Shown here piece after piece: positions 26,156 to 36,055 of a stretch of DNA of 64,000 nucleotides. The notes beneath the pieces were generated by a model. The model saw only the letters and a program-made list of their open reading frames with translations, did no database searches and was not told where the DNA came from. Source of the DNA: Moritella sp. 5 (GTDB taxonomy: Bacteria; Pseudomonadota; Gammaproteobacteria; Enterobacterales; Moritellaceae); contig NZ_CP056122.1 in assembly GCF_018219455.1 (NCBI RefSeq), forward strand, positions 1,054,001-1,118,000. The letters run 5' to 3'. The position numbers and the translations under genes were made by a program. The number at the start of each line of letters is the position of its first letter. The stretch's first letter is position 1.

Positions 26156-26608
26156 ATGAGTCAGCAGTTAAACCCAGCAAAAATGAGTGGATTAGAGATA
26201 CTACAAGCAATGGCGGAAGGAATATTCCCACATCCTTCAATTTGCCAAACAATGCCAATGCAATGTGTTGATGTAAGTGAAGGGCAGATTCATTTTAGTG
26301 TGCAAGCCGATGATCGCCATTTAAATCCAATGGGCGGTGTACACGGTGGTTTTGCGGCAACGATACTTGATTCGGTAACGGGCTGCGCGACACACTCGAC
26401 ATTGGTTGCTGGTGAGAGTTATGGCACGGTTGATCTGAATGTAAAAATGGTACGTCCAATTCCGAAAAATACAGCATTAAAGGCAAGAGGCAAGGTACTA
26501 AACATATCAAAAACCGTGATTATCTCGGAAGGTGATATTTGTGATGCCGATGGTAAGCTTTATGCGCACTGTACCGCAACGTGTGTCATTACTCGCCTAG
26601 CTAAATAG
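26156..26608 (+). CDS. PaaI-family hotdog thioesterase
   Basis: A 150-residue acyl-CoA thioesterase of the hotdog fold. The catalytic-region motif NPMGGVHGGFAATILDSVTG is at about residues 57-76, and KMVRPIPKNTALKARGKVL follows. Such enzymes hydrolyse aryl- or acyl-CoA; the substrate is unknown. AAGGAA precedes the ATG. It is divergent from alaA and 38 bases upstream of the glycerophosphodiesterase gene, with which it may share a transcript. Confidence 0.88.
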   Translation: MSQQLNPAKMSGLEILQAMAEGIFPHPSICQTMPMQCVDVSEGQIHFSVQADDRHLNPMGGVHGGFAATILDSVTGCATHSTLVAGESYGTVDLNVKMVRPIPKNTALKARGKVLNISKTVIISEGDICDADGKLYAHCTATCVITRLAK

Positions 26609-26617
26609 GTTTTCTTT

Positions 26618-26650
26618 ATGATAAACACTACATCTGAGATTTGTTTATGA
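26618..26650 (+). other. Ten-codon leader frame made by a tandem copy of the ugpQ start
   Basis: TTTATGATAAA occurs twice, 29 bases apart, followed by similar codons. The first copy encodes MINTTSEICL and stops in a TGA that overlaps the ATG of the real gene (ATGA at 26647-26650); the second begins MINSISEIAP. The first copy may be a decoy or a coupling leader. Expression is unknown. Confidence 0.4.
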
Positions 26651-27450
26651 TAAATAGTATTTCTGAAATAGCACCGCATACATTTCAATTTAATCCATCG
26701 GCCAGTGAAAACGCGGGAAAGATGGTGATGGGGCATCGTGGTGCGTCATCTATAGCCCCAGAAAACACCTTGGCCGCTTTTCAATTAGCAGAGGACAATA
26801 ACGTTCCTTGGATTGAAGTCGATGCCAATATGCTCGCTGATGGTAGTGTGGTTATTTGTCATGACAAAGCCCTCGACCGCTGTAGTGATCACAGGGGGTT
26901 GTTATGCGATAAAATCGTCACCGACCTGGATGATATTGACGCGGGTGCATGGTTTGGGCTGGATTTTGTTGGAGAACGCATTCCGACGCTGGTGGATCTA
27001 ATCTTATTCACTAATGAAACTGGTATGAATCTGAATTTAGAATTGATGTCAGGAGCTGATAAAGCCACGACAGACCGATTGATAGACGGTGTTATTCGTG
27101 ACATTAACCATCACTGGCAAGGGGGGCAGCAGTTACTTATCTCCAGCTTTAATCATCTATTATTAGCCGAAATAAAACGTCGAGCGCCCGAAATAAGTTT
27201 AGCGTGTTTGTTCGACGCGCCATTACCGGATGATTGGCTAACCTCAATGCAATATGTAGGCGCTGAGTTTATTCATCCTAAGGATAGTGGTTTGACCGAA
27301 CAACAAGTCAACGCTATGACTGTCGCAGGTTACAGTGTGAATGTATGGACGGTTAACTGTTTGGCGCGTGCGAACCAGCTTTATAATTGGGGGGTAACGG
27401 GGATTTGCACTGATATTCCTCAACAGTTTCCGCCTTGTTACCGGAATTAA
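26647..27450 (+). CDS. Glycerophosphodiester phosphodiesterase (UgpQ type)
   Basis: A 267-residue cytoplasmic enzyme (no signal peptide) that splits glycerophosphodiesters into sn-glycerol 3-phosphate and an alcohol. Family marks are MGHRGASSIAPENTLAAF, EVDANMLADGSVVICHDKALDR (seen as VDANMLADGSVVICHD), NLELM and VNVWTVNCLARANQLYNWGV, ending GICTDIP. The start at 26647 is the ATG overlapping a leader stop; a TTG two codons upstream is also in frame. It sits 38 bases after the thioesterase stop. Confidence 0.9.
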   Translation: MINSISEIAPHTFQFNPSASENAGKMVMGHRGASSIAPENTLAAFQLAEDNNVPWIEVDANMLADGSVVICHDKALDRCSDHRGLLCDKIVTDLDDIDAGAWFGLDFVGERIPTLVDLILFTNETGMNLNLELMSGADKATTDRLIDGVIRDINHHWQGGQQLLISSFNHLLLAEIKRRAPEISLACLFDAPLPDDWLTSMQYVGAEFIHPKDSGLTEQQVNAMTVAGYSVNVWTVNCLARANQLYNWGVTGICTDIPQQFPPCYRN

Positions 27451-27507
27451 TAGCGAGATAACTTCAAGTATATCGGTGACAATATCATACGGAAAGGACA
27501 GCAGTGC

Positions 27508-28221
27508 ATGACGGATAACAATATCGATGCAGTCAATGAACGCTTAGCCCTGCGTTGGCAATTATTACTGCAAGATAACTTTACGCATTTGACGATGGCA
27601 CAAATACAGCAAGCTTGGTCGCGTTTGTTACTCCATTACCAAGAAGCGCATCGGTATTATCATGACCTCTCGCATATTGAGGCCTGTTTTACTTGGTTTG
27701 ATCAAGTGCAAGATCAGCTTGATGATCCATTAGCGGTAGCACTCGCCATTTGGTTCCACGATATTATTTATGATGTGAGACGTGCTGACAACGAGCTCAA
27801 AAGTGCACAGTATGCGGTGACTGCACTCACCAACTTTGCGGTATCAACACAGTTAGTAAAAAAAGTGTATGAGCTAGTGTTGTTAACCCAGCACCCAAGT
27901 GAGCCAAGTCGTACAATCAAAAGGCAATCAGGAAAATTCTTGTCGAAAGAAACCGATACAGCGCGAACAAGTCTTAATGATCAGGCGTTATTTTTAGACA
28001 TTGATTTAACTATATTAGGTCAGAATAACGCTATTTATGAACATTATGAAAAGGCCATTCGCAGCGAGTACCAACATGTACCATTGTGGTTATATATACG
28101 TGCTCGGAAATGTTTGCTAAAACGTTTTTTACGCCAGCCAATCATTTATTATTCGGGTTATTTTAAAGAAAAATTTGAACAGCAAGCCAGAGTGAACATA
28201 CAATCAGTACTTAGCTCCTAA
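27508..28221 (+). CDS. HD-superfamily metal-dependent phosphohydrolase
   Basis: A 237-residue protein of the COG4339 type. The metal site is read from YHDLSHIEACF (about residues 51-61) and IWFHDIIYDVRRADNE (about 87-102), plus LTQHPSEP further on. The N-terminal stretch RWQLLLQDNF is usual for this group. The reaction is unknown. It lies 16 bases before pabC on the same strand and 58 bases after the glycerophosphodiesterase. Confidence 0.82.
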   Translation: MTDNNIDAVNERLALRWQLLLQDNFTHLTMAQIQQAWSRLLLHYQEAHRYYHDLSHIEACFTWFDQVQDQLDDPLAVALAIWFHDIIYDVRRADNELKSAQYAVTALTNFAVSTQLVKKVYELVLLTQHPSEPSRTIKRQSGKFLSKETDTARTSLNDQALFLDIDLTILGQNNAIYEHYEKAIRSEYQHVPLWLYIRARKCLLKRFLRQPIIYYSGYFKEKFEQQARVNIQSVLSS

Positions 28222-28236
28222 TGGAATACATAAATC

Positions 28237-29076
28237 ATGATTATTAATGGCTCTGTCAGTCAAGATGTTGCAATTGCCGACCGTGGTTTTAACTTTGGAG
28301 ACGGGCACTTTACCACCATTAAGATAGCTGCAGGGCAAGCCTTACTACTCGATTTACACTTGGCACGTTTACAACAGGCGTGTGCAGTGCTCGCAATCGA
28401 GTTTACCGAATGGGATGAGCTGGTCGCAGCTATCACTCAGCAAGCACTGGCATTACAAGGCGGGGTATTAAAAGTCACCATTACCCGAGGCGAGGGGGGC
28501 CGTGGTTATAGTCCGCTAGGTTGCAGTAGCGCAAATTGGTTCTTACAACATCGTTCGATTCCTGCGCAATACAGTGAATGGGCGAGTGTAGGTATTGAAT
28601 TAATGCTTTGTCAATATCAACAAACCGTGAACCCAGTATTAGCAGGATTGAAGACGTTAAACAGACTTGATCAGGTGATGATTAAACAAGAACTCGATGC
28701 CAATGGCATGGCTGATGGACTGGTTTGCTCGACAGACGGTTATGTTATCGAGACATCTGTAGCCAATGTGTTTTGGGCTATTGGGGATAAAATCTATACA
28801 CCGAGTACTAAGCGCAGTGGTATTGAAGGTGTGATGAAAACGCACATTTTAAACTTATTGAATAAACTGGGTTTGACACTGAAAACCGGAGATTACACTA
28901 TTACTGATGTACTGGGTGCCGATGAAGTTTTTATTACCAACTCAGTGATGGAAGTGGTGCCTGTCAACCGTATTTTAAAGCAGGGAACTCAAGACGATAT
29001 TCATGTTGTTCGTTATGATCTGGCAGTGAATGATCCATCGGTATGGCGTTTACTACAACAAGAATTACACGCTTAA
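28237..29076 (+). CDS. pabC: Aminodeoxychorismate lyase
   Basis: A 279-residue fold-type IV PLP enzyme that turns 4-amino-4-deoxychorismate into p-aminobenzoate and pyruvate for folate synthesis. Visible marks are DRGFNFGDGHFTT at residues 15-27, ITRGEGGRGYSPLG, LAGLKTLNRLDQVM with the PLP lysine, and ETSVANVFWAI. In many gammaproteobacteria pabC lies with mltG, tmk and holB; here it instead follows an HD hydrolase and is convergent with ppsR. Confidence 0.92.
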   Translation: MIINGSVSQDVAIADRGFNFGDGHFTTIKIAAGQALLLDLHLARLQQACAVLAIEFTEWDELVAAITQQALALQGGVLKVTITRGEGGRGYSPLGCSSANWFLQHRSIPAQYSEWASVGIELMLCQYQQTVNPVLAGLKTLNRLDQVMIKQELDANGMADGLVCSTDGYVIETSVANVFWAIGDKIYTPSTKRSGIEGVMKTHILNLLNKLGLTLKTGDYTITDVLGADEVFITNSVMEVVPVNRILKQGTQDDIHVVRYDLAVNDPSVWRLLQQELHA

Positions 29077-29141
29077 GATGCAATGTAATGGATAACGTTA
29101 GCTCACTCGCGTTATCCATTATGACTAACATAAATGAGGTA

Positions 29142-29951
29142 TTAATAAATACGACGTTTAAGCCCTTTCTTATCCAAGATCTTGGTGGCGATCTCTTCAA
29201 CCGAAAATGACGTACTGTTAATGTATGGAATTTTTTCGCTACGGTATAAGTATTCCACTTCCGAAATTTCTAATTTGCATTGACGTAGTGACGCATAAGT
29301 ACTGTTAGCAATACGTTCACTACGAATATCTTGCAGACGCTTCACATCGATGGTTAAGCCAAATATTTTATGTTTATTGCGTTTTAATGCTGGTGGCAGC
29401 TTCAAATGATCCATATCATCGGCAATAAATGGGTAGTTGGCAGTCTTGATACCAAACTGTAATGCCAGATATAAACTGGTTGGTGTTTTGCCACTACGTG
29501 ATACACCGACTAAGATTAAATCTGCATCATCGTAATCTTTACAGGTAATGCCATCATCGTTGGCGAGGGCATAATTGACCGCTTCAATACGGGCATCATA
29601 AGTGTCATTTTTAAGGCTATGTGTACGGTGTGATTTTGGTTCTGCCTTGATATTTAATTGCTCAGAAAGCGGCGCCACAAATGTACTTAGAAAGTCGTGA
29701 GAATGGCCTTCATTTGATTCGATAATTGTCCTTATTTCAGATGAAACTATCGAATGAAACACGAGTGGCTTCTGTCCTGTTTTAGCAACATGTTCATTAA
29801 TTTTTTGAGTAACATATTTTGCTTTTTCTTCGGTTTCGATAAAGGGATAAGTATGCTGATCAAATTCGATCGGAAATTGGCTTAGAAGCGCGTGACCAAA
29901 GACTTCAGCGGTGATCGCCGTGCCATCAGAGACATAAAAAACAGTTTGCAT
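29142..29951 (-). CDS. ppsR: PEP synthase regulatory kinase/pyrophosphorylase
   Basis: A 269-residue bifunctional regulator (DUF299). It inactivates PEP synthase by ADP-dependent phosphorylation of a threonine and reactivates it by phosphate-dependent removal. The P-loop-like motif [15 protein letters not shown] is at about residue 151, after [19 protein letters not shown] at the N-terminus. The start at 29951 follows AGGATAAAG; an earlier TTG would add six residues. Its target gene ppsA is divergent, 191 bases away. Confidence 0.95.
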   Translation of the reverse strand: MQTVFYVSDGTAITAEVFGHALLSQFPIEFDQHTYPFIETEEKAKYVTQKINEHVAKTGQKPLVFHSIVSSEIRTIIESNEGHSHDFLSTFVAPLSEQLNIKAEPKSHRTHSLKNDTYDARIEAVNYALANDDGITCKDYDDADLILVGVSRSGKTPTSLYLALQFGIKTANYPFIADDMDHLKLPPALKRNKHKIFGLTIDVKRLQDIRSERIANSTYASLRQCKLEISEVEYLYRSEKIPYINSTSFSVEEIATKILDKKGLKRRIY

Positions 29952-30142
29952 TAACTTTATCCTTTTCATAAACAGATGAAATTTTCTAAGTTAGTATCTT
30001 ACATTGAAATTAATAGCTGTGTATGATTAAAAACACTAAGGAAAGCAAGATGATTATTTTGCATTGATAATATGTGAGCAATATCGAATATCGTTCACAA
30101 TTAAAATCATTTTTGAGATAGATTTAATACTGGAGAACTGCC

Positions 30143-32518
30143 GTGATAGAGTACGTAATTGGGTACGAAAAACTTGGAATGAACGACGTAGAACGAGTTG
30201 GCGGCAAAAACGCATCTCTAGGTGAGATGATCAGTAACTTAGCTGGCGCAGGCGTGCAAGTTCCTGGTGGTTACGCGACTACCGCTGATGCGTTTAATCA
30301 GTTTTTAGAGCAAAGTGGTGTAAACGATAAAATTTATGCACTACTTGACGATCTCAACGTTGATGACATTGCAGCGCTAACTAAAGCGGGTGCTACCATT
30401 CGTCAGTGGATCATTGACACACCTTTCCAACCTGAATTAGAAACCGCTATTGCTGAAAGCTATGAAGTACTAGCTGGTGAAGCAGGCGAGCAAGCATCAT
30501 TTGCAGTACGTTCTTCGGCAACAGCTGAAGATATGCCTGATGCATCATTTGCTGGTCAGCAAGAAACATTCTTAAACGTACGGGGTTATGACAACATCAT
30601 TGTTGCAATTAAACACGTATTTGCATCACTCTTTAATGACCGTGCTATCTCTTATCGCGTACATTCTGGTTATGACCACCGTGGCGTGGCATTATCTGCG
30701 GGTATTCAACGCATGGTGCGTAGTGATGAAGCATCATCTGGTGTGATGTTCTCTATTGATACTGAGTCTGGTTTTGAAGATGTAGTATTTATTACTTCTT
30801 CATACGGTCTTGGTGAAATGGTTGTACAGGGGGCTGTTAACCCTGATGAATTTTATGTTCATAAACCAACACTTGCTAAAGGCAACCCTGCGGTTGTACG
30901 TCGTAACATCGGTAGCAAACAGATCCAAATGATCTATTCTGCTGACGAAGGGCATGGCAAACAAGTTCAAATTGTGGATGTCGAAGCAAGCAAGTCACGT
31001 CAATTCTCTATTACTGATGAAGAAGTAATGGAACTGGCGAAACAAGCTGTGATCATCGAAAAACATTACGGGCATGCGATGGATATCGAATGGGCTAAAG
31101 ATGCGATTGATGGAAAAATTTATATCGTTCAAGCACGTCCAGAAACCGTACGTAGCCGTGAAGATAAGCAAATTATGGTACGTTTCCACTTAGACGCTAA
31201 ATCAGCGGTGGTTACAGAAGGCCGTGCGATTGGCGGTAAGATTGGCGCGGGTCCTGCTAAAGTTATTTCATCAATTGATCAAATGGATGAAGTACAAGAA
31301 GGTGACGTATTAGTAACAGACATGACAGACCCAGATTGGGAACCTATCATGAAACGTGCTTCTGCAATCGTAACAAACCGTGGTGGGCGTACTTGTCACG
31401 CTGCAATTATTGCACGTGAAATGGGTATCCCTGCTGTTGTTGGTTGTGGTAACGCGACAGACCTTATCGTCAATGGGCAAGAGCTAACAGTATCTTGTGC
31501 TGAAGGTGACACAGGTTTTATCTACGAAGGTATCTTACCTTTCCGTGAAACGGCTTCAGAAATTGCTAACTTACCGGAAATTCCAGTAAAAGTAATGATG
31601 AATGTGGGTAACCCTGATCGTGCATTTGATTTTGCTGCATTACCAAACGAAGGTGTTGGTCTAGCACGTCTTGAGTTCATCATTAACCGTATGATCGGTA
31701 TTCACCCGAAAGCGCTGCTTAACTTTGATAAGCAATCGCCAGAGCTGCAAGCTGAAATCAATGAAATGATCGCGGGTTATGCATCACCAGTTGAATTCTA
31801 TATTGCTAAGCTACAAGAAGGTATTTCAACCTTGGCTGCGGCTTTCTACCCGAAAAAAGTAATTGTGCGTATGTCTGACTTTAAGTCAAACGAATACGCT
31901 AACTTGGTCGGTGGTGAGAGTTACGAGCCTGAAGAAGAAAACCCAATGTTAGGTTTCCGTGGTGCATCACGTTATATCTCTGAAGATTTCCGTGATTGTT
32001 TCGCACTAGAAACTGAAGCGATTAAACGCGTTCGTAATGACATGGGCCTAACCAATGTTGAAATCATGATCCCATTCGTGCGTACATTAAGCGAAGCTGC
32101 ATCAGTTATCGATTTATTAGCTGAACACGGTCTGAAACGTGGTGAGAACGGTTTACGCGTTATCATGATGTGCGAGCTGCCTTCAAATGCATTACTGGCT
32201 GATAAGTTCCTACAGTACTTCGATGGTTTCTCGATTGGTTCAAACGATTTAACACAGCTAACACTGGGTCTGGATCGTGATTCAGGTATTATCTCTCATT
32301 TGTTTGATGAACGTAATGAAGCGGTGAAAGTACTGCTATCAATGGCAATTAAAGCGGCTAAGAAAGCTGGTAAATACGTTGGTATTTGTGGTCAAGGTCC
32401 ATCGGATCATGACGACTTCGCTGCTTGGTTAGTTGAACAAGGTATTGACAGCGTATCGTTAAACCCTGATACAGTATTAAGTACTTGGTTATACCTAGCG
32501 GATAAACACGCTAAATAA
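30143..32518 (+). CDS. ppsA: Phosphoenolpyruvate synthase
   Basis: A 791-residue enzyme that converts pyruvate, ATP and water into PEP, AMP and phosphate for gluconeogenesis. Order of domains: N-terminal ATP-binding ([32 protein letters not shown]), a central phosphohistidine domain with [20 protein letters not shown] (catalytic His near residue 421), and a C-terminal PEP-binding TIM barrel ([25 protein letters not shown]). The GTG start follows CTGGAG. The threonine two residues before the catalytic His (GRTCH) is the site controlled by PpsR in relatives. A terminator follows. Confidence 0.97.
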   Translation: MIEYVIGYEKLGMNDVERVGGKNASLGEMISNLAGAGVQVPGGYATTADAFNQFLEQSGVNDKIYALLDDLNVDDIAALTKAGATIRQWIIDTPFQPELETAIAESYEVLAGEAGEQASFAVRSSATAEDMPDASFAGQQETFLNVRGYDNIIVAIKHVFASLFNDRAISYRVHSGYDHRGVALSAGIQRMVRSDEASSGVMFSIDTESGFEDVVFITSSYGLGEMVVQGAVNPDEFYVHKPTLAKGNPAVVRRNIGSKQIQMIYSADEGHGKQVQIVDVEASKSRQFSITDEEVMELAKQAVIIEKHYGHAMDIEWAKDAIDGKIYIVQARPETVRSREDKQIMVRFHLDAKSAVVTEGRAIGGKIGAGPAKVISSIDQMDEVQEGDVLVTDMTDPDWEPIMKRASAIVTNRGGRTCHAAIIAREMGIPAVVGCGNATDLIVNGQELTVSCAEGDTGFIYEGILPFRETASEIANLPEIPVKVMMNVGNPDRAFDFAALPNEGVGLARLEFIINRMIGIHPKALLNFDKQSPELQAEINEMIAGYASPVEFYIAKLQEGISTLAAAFYPKKVIVRMSDFKSNEYANLVGGESYEPEEENPMLGFRGASRYISEDFRDCFALETEAIKRVRNDMGLTNVEIMIPFVRTLSEAASVIDLLAEHGLKRGENGLRVIMMCELPSNALLADKFLQYFDGFSIGSNDLTQLTLGLDRDSGIISHLFDERNEAVKVLLSMAIKAAKKAGKYVGICGQGPSDHDDFAAWLVEQGIDSVSLNPDTVLSTWLYLADKHAK

Positions 32519-32555
32519 ATTAAGCGTGTTTATACCTGTTTAGTTTAATATAGAT

Positions 32556-32600
32556 AAAGCTCCAAATTAGTGTTAATTAGCACTGGTTTGGGGCTTTTTT
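32556..32600. terminator. Terminator of ppsA
   Basis: AAAGCTCCAAA (32556-32566) pairs with TTTGGGGCTTT (32587-32597), with one mismatch, and is followed by a T-run. It lies about 38 bases after the ppsA stop and also faces the end of the convergent NIT-like gene. Confidence 0.75.
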
Positions 32601-32605
32601 ATTGG

Positions 32606-33454
32606 TTATGCCGCGTACTTATTTATGCCTGTCGATGTGTGCAGTTGATATTCGACATTGTTAAGTTGATTGTCAAAATGGACTAAAATCATATCGATGG
32701 ACTCTGTCGCAATATTAAAAAACCGGTCCGCTTTTATTGTTGGTCGACTAATCATTATTTCACTATCAATAACTTTGAGCAAATGAGATATTTTTAATAA
32801 GTAGTCTGGATTGTTTTGAATATTGATACTTTGTTCTAACGACTGGCAAAGATAGTTAAGTCGAATACGCTCTGCGCGTGTACAGACTTTGGCTGCCGCA
32901 ATTCCTGTGCCTAGCGCGCGTATTTGTGCAATGCTTTCTGCAGTAAACAGTAACTCTTGCCATAAGAATTGGATTGATTCGCTATTCTCATTATTGAGTT
33001 GATGTAGCTTATTATCAAACGCAATATCGTTGATAAGATAGAGTAAATTTAATACTAACTTGTTGTGTTGCTCGAGATTATGCCTAATATTTAAGTTGAA
33101 GTAATCGATGGATAAACGTTGCCAATGGTCAGTCATGGCTTGCCAGCGTTCATTTTCTAATAAATCAGGGTACATATCGATGATTTCTATATTTAATTGA
33201 CTTATCTGTTCTGTTACCGGATCTAAACGTGCCTTTAGATCTACTTCGCCGTGTAAGATCCCATTTGATAGCCCACGATGTTGCTGCATACGTGTTAATA
33301 ATTTACGTATGATATTGAGTTTAATTAAACCATCGAGTTGTAACTGCCGGCGGTTATGCTGTTTTTGCTGCATTTGCAGTAAGAGGAAGTATAAGCTAAT
33401 CAAGGTGCAAAGAATGAGTGCTCCGGTGAGCAGGACGGTTAATAGTGAGTTCAT
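32606..33454 (-). CDS. Membrane-anchored NIT-like sensing domain protein, no output domain
   Basis: A 282-residue protein with one N-terminal membrane helix (about residues 4-25) and then an all-helical body. The segment RKLLTRMQQHRGLSNGILHG near residue 50 resembles the nitrate/nitrite-sensing NIT domain, whose first helix usually carries an (E/H)RGLS motif. No HAMP, kinase, GGDEF or methyl-accepting domain follows. The ATG at 33454 follows AAAGG; an upstream ATG adds seven residues and has a poor site. It is convergent with ppsA and stands alone. The function is unknown; a partner protein would be needed to transmit a signal. Confidence 0.6.
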   Translation of the reverse strand: MNSLLTVLLTGALILCTLISLYFLLLQMQQKQHNRRQLQLDGLIKLNIIRKLLTRMQQHRGLSNGILHGEVDLKARLDPVTEQISQLNIEIIDMYPDLLENERWQAMTDHWQRLSIDYFNLNIRHNLEQHNKLVLNLLYLINDIAFDNKLHQLNNENSESIQFLWQELLFTAESIAQIRALGTGIAAAKVCTRAERIRLNYLCQSLEQSINIQNNPDYLLKISHLLKVIDSEIMISRPTIKADRFFNIATESIDMILVHFDNQLNNVEYQLHTSTGINKYAA

Positions 33455-33647
33455 ATTACATACCTTTATATCCATCTAGGGTCGTATATACTTAAGCAAG
33501 TATAGTACCAGCGTATAAGTAGGGAAATCGGCCTATATAGCGGTAATCATGCACCGAAATTGTGAAAATATGACTTTAATTCCCTAAAATGGTGAGAGTT
33601 TATAAGGGTGATTAATTTAGGTTTTGTCTATGGGGGGCTTAAAATGC

Positions 33648-33680
33648 AAAACGCCCGATGTGCTACACTGGGCGTTTTAA
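33648..33680 (-). terminator. Terminator of the first SUMF1/PEGA gene
   Basis: AAAACGCCC (33648-33656) pairs perfectly with GGGCGTTTT (33670-33678). A T-run follows on the minus strand. The same hairpin is duplicated at 35983-36013. Confidence 0.75.
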
Positions 33681-33726
33681 GTGATATTTGAGTCAATATC
33701 TTTTGAGGCTTGTCGTACTGTTGATT

Positions 33727-35574
33727 TTAGTTTTCGCGTAGTACTCTAAAACCAACATAATTAGCACGAAAATTGGGTTTTAGTTCTAAGCGAGTATCAA
33801 CCAGAGCAAGTTTTGGAGTGAAGTTCCAAGCGCCGCCTCTTGCCACTAAATTATTTCCACCGGTTAGTTCCCAAACGTTACCTACGGTATCATATAGGCC
33901 AAATTTGTTGGCTTTAAATGATTGTACTGGCGCGGTACCTATATTTGACCATTGGCTGCCACAATAAGCACAATTGGCTTTTGAGTTGCCCACATCGTTA
34001 CCCCACCAGTAGTTGTAGCTACTGCCTGCACGTGCCACATATTCCCATTCGCTATTATTAGGTAAACGGTATTTTTGGCCTGTTGCTTTTGATAACCAAG
34101 TTAAGTAAGCGTTAGTATCGGCTGAATTGATACAGACAACAGGATGCTCATCGGTCTGTTTGAAACCAGGTTGACGCCAGTTTAAGTCGGCATTATATGT
34201 TTCTTTACCGTCAAGGTACTCCATGCAACCATTACCTGATTCTGCCGCGGTCGTATAGTTACTGGCATTAACAAAACGCTTGAAATCAGCGACAGTGATA
34301 GGGTTTTGACCTACTGAGAAAGCCTTGATAATTTGCTTTTTGACTTGTTCAATGCCGCTATCTGCTGATGCTGTTAATTGGCCTGCTGGCACAGAGATTA
34401 ATTCTGGACCGCGTTCACCTGAGGCCAAAAAGTCTTGTACAGCCTGACCATTTTTCAATGACACGGAGGCTTTAATTAGTTCTGCTCTTACCATCAGGTT
34501 GTTTTTTAGTTTAACATTTTGTTCAAAATCCATGTAGTTCGGTTTTTTTACGACGATATGGTGGGGGCCTGGTGATAACATAACTGAAAGTTTGGTCGAA
34601 CCATAGCTAACGCCATCAATGAATACTTCATCATCATATTGGTTAGAACGGATGGTGAGTTCATATAACGCACCTTTATTATCGTTGTTATCCGCTTTTG
34701 CGCTTACTTGTTCTATTTGCGGTGATCGTTCTGCGCAGTAACGAGTCGAGATATTTAACAGCTTACACGCCTCATTCTTTGGTAAAACGCCTTGCATTTT
34801 CACCTGTATGGTTGAGCTATAAGTACCTTGACCACTGAATTCACTGGTTAAAACTTTGTGACCTAATAATTTAACATGCGCCTTAGAGTTCGTCTTATGT
34901 TTACTGACTAGTTTAGCTTCTGTTACTGAGTTAAATAGCGTATTTAAATACGTTTTTGAGGCTTTTTGCTTACTCAATAGATTACTACGAGTGATACATT
35001 TTGAGAATGAAGTTTGCAGATCACAACTAACGCTTTGGTTAATATCGAGTGAGTGAGCTTGTTGCATCTCATTTTTCAGGCGGTTTATACGTGAAATTTT
35101 TATCTCTTCACTGATTGTTTCACGTTGATTTAGTAGTCTAACACGCTCAATATTTTTCTCTGAAACTTGTTTATTGAGTTGCGCTAGGGTAGCAACAGAA
35201 TCTTTAATGAATTGCTTATTTTTTTGCTGCTGCTGAATTGCATAGCGGTAGTCATTCTGTGACGTGGTGATGTCTTGCATTGGATTATCAATCATCAATG
35301 CATACTGAGCATTCATTTGCGTCAAGGCTTTTGCTGTTTGTCCAACAAGTGCTTTTCTTTGCGTTCTTGCTTGTGCTAATTTGGTATTCTCGATAGCTAT
35401 ACTGTCATTGATCACAGCGAGTGATGTGATAAATGTGTCATATTCAGATTGAATACTTTTAAGCTCTGTTTGTAAATTGCCTACAGTGTTATTTTGTTGG
35501 CTTGTTTCAGTGGATTGAGCTGTATTCATAATCAGGATACAACTCGCTGCAAGGGCTCTTAAAGCAACACGCAT
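33727..35574 (-). CDS. Secreted coiled-coil / PEGA / SUMF1-fold protein, copy 1
   Basis: A 615-residue exported protein (signal peptide cleaved near NTAQSTE). Residues about 25-190 are helical and Gln/Lys/Glu-rich, probably coiled coil. Residues about 298-355 form a PEGA-type domain (VFIDGVSYGSTKLSVMLSPG, PHHIVVKKPNY). Residues about 385-615 form a formylglycine-generating-enzyme-like (SUMF1) fold: SVPAGQ, NPITVADFKRFVNASNY, HPVVCINSADTNAYLTWLS, YRLPNNSEWEYVARAG, FGLYDTVGNVWEL, ARGGAWNF, GFRVLREN. The Cys pair of true formylglycine-generating enzymes after the RGG(S/A)W motif is missing, so sulfatase activation is unlikely. A binding or effector role is inference. Confidence 0.8.
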   Translation of the reverse strand: MRVALRALAASCILIMNTAQSTETSQQNNTVGNLQTELKSIQSEYDTFITSLAVINDSIAIENTKLAQARTQRKALVGQTAKALTQMNAQYALMIDNPMQDITTSQNDYRYAIQQQQKNKQFIKDSVATLAQLNKQVSEKNIERVRLLNQRETISEEIKISRINRLKNEMQQAHSLDINQSVSCDLQTSFSKCITRSNLLSKQKASKTYLNTLFNSVTEAKLVSKHKTNSKAHVKLLGHKVLTSEFSGQGTYSSTIQVKMQGVLPKNEACKLLNISTRYCAERSPQIEQVSAKADNNDNKGALYELTIRSNQYDDEVFIDGVSYGSTKLSVMLSPGPHHIVVKKPNYMDFEQNVKLKNNLMVRAELIKASVSLKNGQAVQDFLASGERGPELISVPAGQLTASADSGIEQVKKQIIKAFSVGQNPITVADFKRFVNASNYTTAAESGNGCMEYLDGKETYNADLNWRQPGFKQTDEHPVVCINSADTNAYLTWLSKATGQKYRLPNNSEWEYVARAGSSYNYWWGNDVGNSKANCAYCGSQWSNIGTAPVQSFKANKFGLYDTVGNVWELTGGNNLVARGGAWNFTPKLALVDTRLELKPNFRANYVGFRVLREN

Positions 35575-35886
35575 TTTTAATATTTCCTATTGATGTTGTC
35601 TGAGATGACAATGAAAAGAACCCTCATCTACGCCCAGAACTGACTAACGTATAAGTTATGTAGTAAATGTTACGTATATTATTTCTTAAGGCGTTAAACC
35701 GCAAGTTAAACAATAGTTTGATTTTAATATTATGTTACGTAAATCATATATTACGATTAAAATAGTGGGTTTTAGGTTAATGCTTATACGTTATTAGAGA
35801 GATAAATTGAGCCTTTATCTATGGGAGGGAGCTAATTCACTAATGTTACAATGTATTTAGTTGAAATTGTCACAAGGATATGGATT

Positions 35887-35955
35887 ATGAAGCCTGTATT
35901 AAGTTATCAGATGCAGTCGGTTAATAGTGAGACGTTATCAGTGAAATTAAATTAA
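35887..35955 (+). pseudogene. Vestigial 5' end of ydiJ left by the tandem duplication
   Basis: A 22-codon frame begins MKPVLSYQMQSVNSE and stops after KLN. It matches the start of the intact gene at 38267 (MIPVLSYQDAVKSE) and the upstream bases match as well (CACAAGG...ATGG before the start). It lies at the same place relative to copy 1 as ydiJ does to copy 2. It is the fragment of the neighbour captured by the duplication and supports 38267 as the ydiJ start. Confidence 0.85.
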
Positions 35956-35982
35956 TTCTTATCTGCTGGGGTTTTAGAATAC

Positions 35983-36013
35983 AAAACGCCCGATGTACTA
36001 CACCGGACGTTTT
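35983..36013 (-). terminator. Terminator of the second SUMF1/PEGA gene
   Basis: AAAACGCCCG (35983-35992) pairs with CGGACGTTTT (36004-36013) with one mismatch. It is the duplicate of the hairpin at 33648-33680. Confidence 0.65.
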
Positions 36014-36055
36014 GAGTGATATCTGAGTCAATATCTTTCGAGGCTTGTCGTACTG

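Larger units (their letters stand above)
33629..35955. repeat. Left copy of a 2.3-kb tandem duplication
   Basis: This copy spans a terminator, the shorter SUMF1/PEGA gene, its upstream region and a vestigial start of ydiJ. The same order, with high similarity in non-coding parts too, is repeated from about 35960. Limits are approximate. Confidence 0.8.
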
